Assembly: GCA_019828565.1 (NCBI GenBank)
Contig: JAHDYR010000011.1
Coordinates: forward strand, 558,001 to 622,000
Length of the DNA: 64,000 bases
Reading direction: 5' to 3'
Source: Carpediemonas membranifera
Lineage: Eukaryota; Fornicata
Below, piece by piece: positions 59,180 through 64,000 of the stretch (positions are counted from its first letter, which is position 1; the number at the start of each line of letters is the position of its first letter). A program made the position numbers and the translations under genes. The notes below the pieces were generated by a model. The model worked only from the letters and a program-made list of their open reading frames with translations, was not told where the DNA came from and made no database searches.

Positions 59180-59806
59180 ATGACAAACGTAGAGGAGGAA
59201 CTCTTTGCTGCAATCGACCAGTATATGACGGCCAATCCTACTGGTGTGCTCATCTCCGATCTTCAGGCCTTGAAGCGAAAGCATGTCGAGCTGCTGAATG
59301 GTGACGGCTCCCAGGAAGCTACTGAAGGTTCTCACACGCCTCCATCCACTGAAAACACCGCTGAGAACACCGATGGTGATGCCATTTCGCACCAAGAAGC
59401 TGGTTCAGCTCCCGATCGCACCGTTCTCCGACCTCGACGCTCCGGACGGCACATCACCGACTGCCATCCCGAATCTGCTCAGACCACAATCACCCGCACG
59501 AGTGAGCTGGGCGCTGAGTTCAACCAGCGTGTCGTAGAGGTCCCTGTCCGCCCATTCCACCGACAGACCCGCTACCGCGCCAATGTCGAAACCCCTAGGG
59601 CTATTGTGACCGTCGCCGAGCCGACCGAGCCCGCCGAACCTCTTCCGGCACGCGAGCAGCGTCAGGTCGAGACCTTCCGCACCACCTTTGCGGAGATCAG
59701 CACTGCTCGCTTCTCCAACTGCTTCGAAGTCAATTTCACAGCCCTCCTCGACCGAGTTCAGACCGGGAAGCTCTTCGGCAGCGCTATGACCGAGGTCACG
59801 GTGTGA
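59180..59806 (+). pseudogene. Truncated copy of the repeat-unit ORF, unit 1
   Basis: 208 codons identical to the start of the ORF at 62393, then cut by the next unit: the reading ...FGSAMTEVTV ends at the TGA of GTGTGATC. ATG 59180 follows a stem-loop (AAATCTGGGA/TCCCAGATTT). Confidence 0.75.
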
Positions 59807-59835
59807 TCACTAAGGAAAAAGACTTTTACAAAGCG

Positions 59836-60163
59836 AGCTCGACACAAGGGTGTCGAGCTGGACGGATCAAGACCGTATCAAATACGTATCTCATATATAA
59901 ATGGCTGACACTTCCCCCCCATGCTCTGTTAAGAGCATCACGAAAAGGATACCATTGTTAATCAGGTCTTGGGGGAACAGCCCAAGAGTGCTGACCCTAT
60001 AACCGTCGATCGCTGGGGAATGACCAGTGATCCGGGGATGCCAACTAAGTTCAACTTAGAGGGCTGACCGTCGCGCACACGGGACTTGCGTGTACGCCGG
60101 ATAGTATCCGTTGACTAGGCTGACGACATAGCGTCCTAAGCCATCGCCCGGCGTGGAGTCCAC
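59836..60163 (+). ncRNA. Hairpin-dense leader, unit 2
   Basis: Same hairpins as at 58228-58555, offset by 1608. Confidence 0.5.
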
Positions 60164-60787
60164 CCACGGAAATTCTCTAAAGATTTTCTAGATTGCGCAA
60201 AGATTCTACAGATTCGAAAAGACTCGTGGTACCACTAAATAAGCGCGCTGTGTCATGGGTATCTTACCTGGGGATCCTGCCCCTCCTAGTAGTCGATACA
60301 TACCAGTGTTCTGTCTGATTGCATCAAACCGTGCAGGTTATGTCATGCATTCGGCTTGATTCGGAATAGTTGGCGGTTTGTGCTCCTCTTCCGCTATTTC
60401 TTACATAGGCTTCAAAAATGCAGTTAACTAGCTCCAATTCCGCTTCCTTGGCGAGATACGGGAGTTTTCTTCTCTTCGTCTCCGCTCGGACTTCTTGTGC
60501 CCAGAATACGAGCTCCATCATGAATAACCAACATCAAAACCACGTTCTTCGTATAAACTTTGTCCATTATCACTTCTTGGAGGTGTTTTTCTTCCCCTTT
60601 TCCTCGAGATCTCGTCTCGGCATAAAACGCGCGAGAGAATACGTGAACGGCTGTCCCTTGGCCAGTATTGGCTATACAGGCGTGCTCAGCGTCTGTAACT
60701 TGCGCGGTGGGTGTCCTCCTGAGATTATATAACTCATGTATACATGTAAATCAAATCTGGGACGCCTCCCAGATTTCAAACGGCGCT

Positions 60788-61414
60788 ATGACAAACGTAG
60801 AGGAGGAACTCTTTGCTGCAATCGACCAGTATATGACGGCCAATCCTACTGGTGTGCTCATCTCCGATCTTCAGGCCTTGAAGCGAAAGCATGTCGAGCT
60901 GCTGAATGGTGACGGCTCCCAGGAAGCTACTGAAGGTTCTCACACGCCTCCATCCACTGAAAACACCGCTGAGAACACCGATGGTGATGCCATTTCGCAC
61001 CAAGAAGCTGGTTCAGCTCCCGATCGCACCGTTCTCCGACCTCGACGCTCCGGACGGCACATCACCGACTGCCATCCCGAATCTGCTCAGACCACAATCA
61101 CCCGCACGAGTGAGCTGGGCGCTGAGTTCAACCAGCGTGTCGTAGAGGTCCCTGTCCGCCCATTCCACCGACAGACCCGCTACCGCGCCAATGTCGAAAC
61201 CCCTAGGGCTATTGTGACCGTCGCCGAGCCGACCGAGCCCGCCGAACCTCTTCCGGCACGCGAGCAGCGTCAGGTCGAGACCTTCCGCACCACCTTTGCG
61301 GAGATCAGCACTGCTCGCTTCTCCAACTGCTTCGAAGTCAATTTCACAGCCCTCCTCGACCGAGTTCAGACCGGGAAGCTCTTCGGCAGCGCTATGACCG
61401 AGGTCACGGTGTGA
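60788..61414 (+). pseudogene. Truncated copy of the repeat-unit ORF, unit 2
   Basis: Same as the unit 1 copy, also ending at the unit junction after TEVTV. Confidence 0.75.
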
Positions 61415-61442
61415 TCACTAAGGAAAAAGACTTTACAAAGCG

Positions 61443-61768
61443 AGCTCGACACAAGGGTGTCGAGCTGGACGGATCAAGACCGTATCAAATACGTATCTCA
61501 TATATAAATGGCTGACACTTCCCCCATGCTCTGTTAAGAGCATCACGAAAAGGATACCATTGTTAATCAGGTCTTGGGGGAACAGCCCAAGAGTGCTGAC
61601 CCTATAACCGTCGATCGCTGGGGAATGACCAGTGATCCGGGGATGCCAACTAAGTTCAACTTAGAGGGCTGACCGTCGCGCACACGGGACTTGCGTGTAC
61701 GCCGGATAGTATCCGTTGACTAGGCTGACGACATAGCGTCCTAAGCCATCGCCCGGCGTGGAGTCCAC
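61443..61768 (+). ncRNA. Hairpin-dense leader, unit 3
   Basis: Same hairpins as in units 1 and 2, with two fewer Cs before the second hairpin group. Confidence 0.5.
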
Positions 61769-62392
61769 CCACGGAAATTCTCTAAAGATTTTCTAGATTG
61801 CGCAAAGATTCTACAGATTCGAAAAGACTCGTGGTACCACTAAATAAGCGCGCTGTGTCATGGGTATCTTACCTGGGGATCCTGCCCCTCCTAGTAGTCG
61901 ATACATACCAGTGTTCTGTCTGATTGCATCAAACCGTGCAGGTTATGTCATGCATTCGGCTTGATTCGGAATAGTTGGCGGTTTGTGCTCCTCTTCCGCT
62001 ATTTCTTACATAGGCTTCAAAAATGCAGTTAACTAGCTCCAATTCCGCTTCCTTGGCGAGATACGGGAGTTTTCTTCTCTTCGTCTCCGCTCGGACTTCT
62101 TGTGCCCAGAATACGAGCTCCATCATGAATAACCAACATCAAAACCACGTTCTTCGTATAAACTTTGTCCATTATCACTTCTTGGAGGTGTTTTTCTTCC
62201 CCTTTTCCTCGAGATCTCGTCTCGGCATAAAACGCGCGAGAGAATACGTGAACGGCTGTCCCTTGGCCAGTATTGGCTATACAGGCGTGCTCAGCGTCTG
62301 TAACTTGCGCGGTGGGTGTCCTCCTGAGATTATATAACTCATGTATACATGTAAATCAAATCTGGGACGCCTCCCAGATTTCAAACGGCGCT

Positions 62393-63721
62393 ATGACAAA
62401 CGTAGAGGAGGAACTCTTTGCTGCAATCGACCAGTATATGACGGCCAATCCTACTGGTGTGCTCATCTCCGATCTTCAGGCCTTGAAGCGAAAGCATGTC
62501 GAGCTGCTGAATGGTGACGGCTCCCAGGAAGCTACTGAAGGTTCTCACACGCCTCCATCCACTGAAAACACCGCTGAGAACACCGATGGTGATGCCATTT
62601 CGCACCAAGAAGCTGGTTCAGCTCCCGATCGCACCGTTCTCCGACCTCGACGCTCCGGACGGCACATCACCGACTGCCATCCCGAATCTGCTCAGACCAC
62701 AATCACCCGCACGAGTGAGCTGGGCGCTGAGTTCAACCAGCGTGTCGTAGAGGTCCCTGTCCGCCCATTCCACCGACAGACCCGCTACCGCGCCAATGTC
62801 GAAACCCCTAGGGCTATTGTGACCGTCGCCGAGCCGACCGAGCCCGCCGAACCTCTTCCGGCACGCGAGCAGCGTCAGGTCGAGACCTTCCGCACCACCT
62901 TTGCGGAGATCAGCACTGCTCGCTTCTCCAACTGCTTCGAAGTCAATTTCACAGCCCTCCTCGACCGAGTTCAGACCGGGAAGCTCTTCGGCAGCGCTAT
63001 GACCGAGGTCACGGCTGCTTACGTCTCTGCCGACATCCTTCGTCGGTTCGCGGAGGTGACGGCCATCGGGTGCGCTCTCCAGCGCTCCATGGAGGGTGTC
63101 CAAGACACTCGCGCCGTAGCCGCGGCTCTGGTCCAGGGCGGGACGAGCGACCGGTTTGCCACAAACCACGTCGCCACAGCTGAGGGAGCCCTCCTGGCGC
63201 TGAAGCGCACTCGAGAGCCGGGTGCCACGGTCTCTCGTGATGTGGTGGTGGACCTCCTCAAGCGCGTGGTGATGGCAGGCCGACACCCAGCCATGTTCTC
63301 GCTGCTTATGGCGGCTGAGAACCGCGGTGCCTCGCGCCTGACCGCCACCCGCTCCCGCGACTTCGTTCGGGCCTATTGGACCTGTGTCCGGCTTGAGCAT
63401 CTCCCGGCTATGGAGCTTGCCATGAACAAGGAGCTGTTCACGCTCCAGCTCACGGACACGTCCGCCGCGTACGGTGTGGTGGAGGTCAAAGAGCACATCG
63501 AGCTCTACGAGAACGCCCGCCAGGAGGAGTCGTTCATCCTGCTCGTCCAGTTTTCGGGCTATCCGCTGCCGTCACTGACCTTCCTGACCCAGGATCTTTG
63601 CCGCACCATGCCTGTCACTCGTTATCTCAACGAGCATAACTTATGGCGTCGTGTTCGTCGGCGCTGGGAGCATGACGGCATCTTCTTTGAGCTTGGTGAC
63701 AGCCTTGGTGCCATTGAATAA
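62393..63721 (+). CDS. Repeat-associated protein with possible C-terminal chromodomain-like segment (442 aa)
   Basis: Not recognised as a whole. Residues 1-50 are helical (MTNVEEELFAAIDQYMTANP), about 50-170 acidic/proline-rich and disordered, about 170-370 helical (TAAYVSADILRRFAEVTAIG, AVAAALVQGG, GALLALKRTREPG). The last 80 residues (ESFILLVQFSGYPLPSLTFL and VTRYLNEHN) show a GY-W/F pattern that weakly recalls a chromodomain. Such a protein could be a gag-like or structural protein of a mobile element. No RT, integrase or zinc knuckle is visible. A perfect 10-bp stem-loop (AAATCTGGGA-CGCC-TCCCAGATTT, 62358-62381) sits 11 nt before the ATG. Confidence 0.45.
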   Translation: MTNVEEELFAAIDQYMTANPTGVLISDLQALKRKHVELLNGDGSQEATEGSHTPPSTENTAENTDGDAISHQEAGSAPDRTVLRPRRSGRHITDCHPESAQTTITRTSELGAEFNQRVVEVPVRPFHRQTRYRANVETPRAIVTVAEPTEPAEPLPAREQRQVETFRTTFAEISTARFSNCFEVNFTALLDRVQTGKLFGSAMTEVTAAYVSADILRRFAEVTAIGCALQRSMEGVQDTRAVAAALVQGGTSDRFATNHVATAEGALLALKRTREPGATVSRDVVVDLLKRVVMAGRHPAMFSLLMAAENRGASRLTATRSRDFVRAYWTCVRLEHLPAMELAMNKELFTLQLTDTSAAYGVVEVKEHIELYENARQEESFILLVQFSGYPLPSLTFLTQDLCRTMPVTRYLNEHNLWRRVRRRWEHDGIFFELGDSLGAIE

Positions 63722-63750
63722 ATCAGATTGTGACTCTCTCTGGGCGCCAT

Positions 63751-64000
63751 TTACTTGGCCCTTCCCAGGAATACATCCAGTGCTTCACAACCCTTGACAT
63801 TCCCATATGGTTCCCATGTGTCCTCTGACGGCTCATATCCCAGCCATCTAACCCGGAACTTCCTGTCTCTCATCCTGGCCTCACTCGTCGACTCTAGTAT
63901 GGACTCGACCAGATATTCACCGAGCGTGACTGCCGCGAGTTCCTGAGCCCGTTGCTCGGACAACTCACCCATAAAGGCGCGAACTCTCTCCGAGGCGACT
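63751..64000 (-). CDS. Chromodomain-bearing pol C-terminus, partial (runs off window)
   Basis: On the minus strand, VESILESTSEARMRDRKFRV and RWLGYEPSEDTWEPYGNV form a chromodomain like that at the end of the gypsy integrase at 19673 (VRWLGYEPADDTW). The product ends DVFLGRAK, 30 bp from the stop of the converging ORF on the other strand. The N-terminal part lies beyond the window end; the frame is open to at least 63972. Confidence 0.7.
   Translation of the reverse strand, partial: VASERVRAFMGELSEQRAQELAAVTLGEYLVESILESTSEARMRDRKFRVRWLGYEPSEDTWEPYGNVKGCEALDVFLGRAK

Larger units (their letters stand above)
58194..63000. repeat. 1.6-kb unit present three times head to tail
   Basis: Unit 1 is 58194-59800 (1607 bp), unit 2 59801-61408 (1608 bp). 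The third starts at 61409 and continues into unique sequence after about 63013. All begin GTGTGATCACTAAGG and the first two end GAGGTCACG. The units are near-identical; I noticed differences in run length (TTT/TTTT, C5/C7) and one A/C change. Each junction and the left flank share ACG. Each unit has a hairpin-dense leader and the start of one ORF. Confidence 0.92.

Noticed and set aside
1-64000. CRISPR arrays, bacterial operons or ribosome binding sites
   Set aside because: The gene content and introns are eukaryotic; no regularly spaced short repeats were seen.

Overview
The window reads as a compact protist nuclear genome, most likely a free-living flagellate of the fornicate/metamonad type (a Carpediemonas-like organism is my best guess; I cannot verify it here). 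The reasons are eukaryote-only genes (proteasome alpha subunit, Rab5, TFIIE-alpha, ADA2, KEOPS Kae1, gamma-tubulin complex protein, ciliary CCDC40-like and CFAP410 proteins), very short intergenic spaces, few introns, and introns of only 28-40 nt with GT(T/A)NGT at the 5' end and usually AC-N-CAG at the 3' end.

Layout. 1-18.4 kb: host genes (spastin-like AAA ATPase, a C-terminal fragment of a PLP-dependent lyase, CCDC40-like coiled coil, two GARP/SHAQKYF Myb genes, D-Tyr-tRNA deacylase, a Pex3-like membrane protein, a giant coiled coil, a gamma-tubulin complex protein, proteasome alpha-7). 18.4-24.2 kb: a transposon pile-up made of a solo LTR split by a broken Fanzor gene, followed by a complete Ty3/gypsy chromovirus with identical 92-bp LTRs; all three junctions carry the same 5-bp target sequence, GCGTA. 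24.2-36.5 kb: propeller-like and coiled-coil proteins, Kae1, a second broken Fanzor, Rab5, TFIIE-alpha and a two-domain membrane nucleotidyl cyclase. 36.9-37.1 kb: a second solo LTR, uninterrupted. 37.2-44.6 kb: a cysteine-rich membrane protein, a decayed non-LTR retrotransposon with a restriction-like endonuclease, and a third broken Fanzor. 44.7-56.7 kb: host genes (TM2D3, propeller-like protein, ADA2, ceramide synthase, CK1-like kinase, CFAP410, coiled coils). 57-64 kb: a repeat-rich region with large palindromes, a 1.6-kb unit present three times in tandem whose leader is packed with hairpins, an unrecognised ORF, and a chromodomain ORF on the opposite strand running off the window.

Themes. 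Several host genes belong to the microtubule/cilium toolkit (spastin, GCP, CCDC40, CFAP410). A short element, TAAACTGC(A/G), lies 16-28 nt upstream of three start codons and looks like a core promoter or initiator. Both mappable LTR insertion sites lie 7-8 nt upstream of this element, suggesting that the retrotransposon family targets Pol II start sites. After many stop codons, (A/G/T)GTAAA or AATAAA occurs within a few tens of bases and is a plausible polyadenylation signal.

Limits: all homology calls are from reading motifs, without database searches. Frameshifts in mobile elements and in the kinase gene could be real decay or assembly errors.
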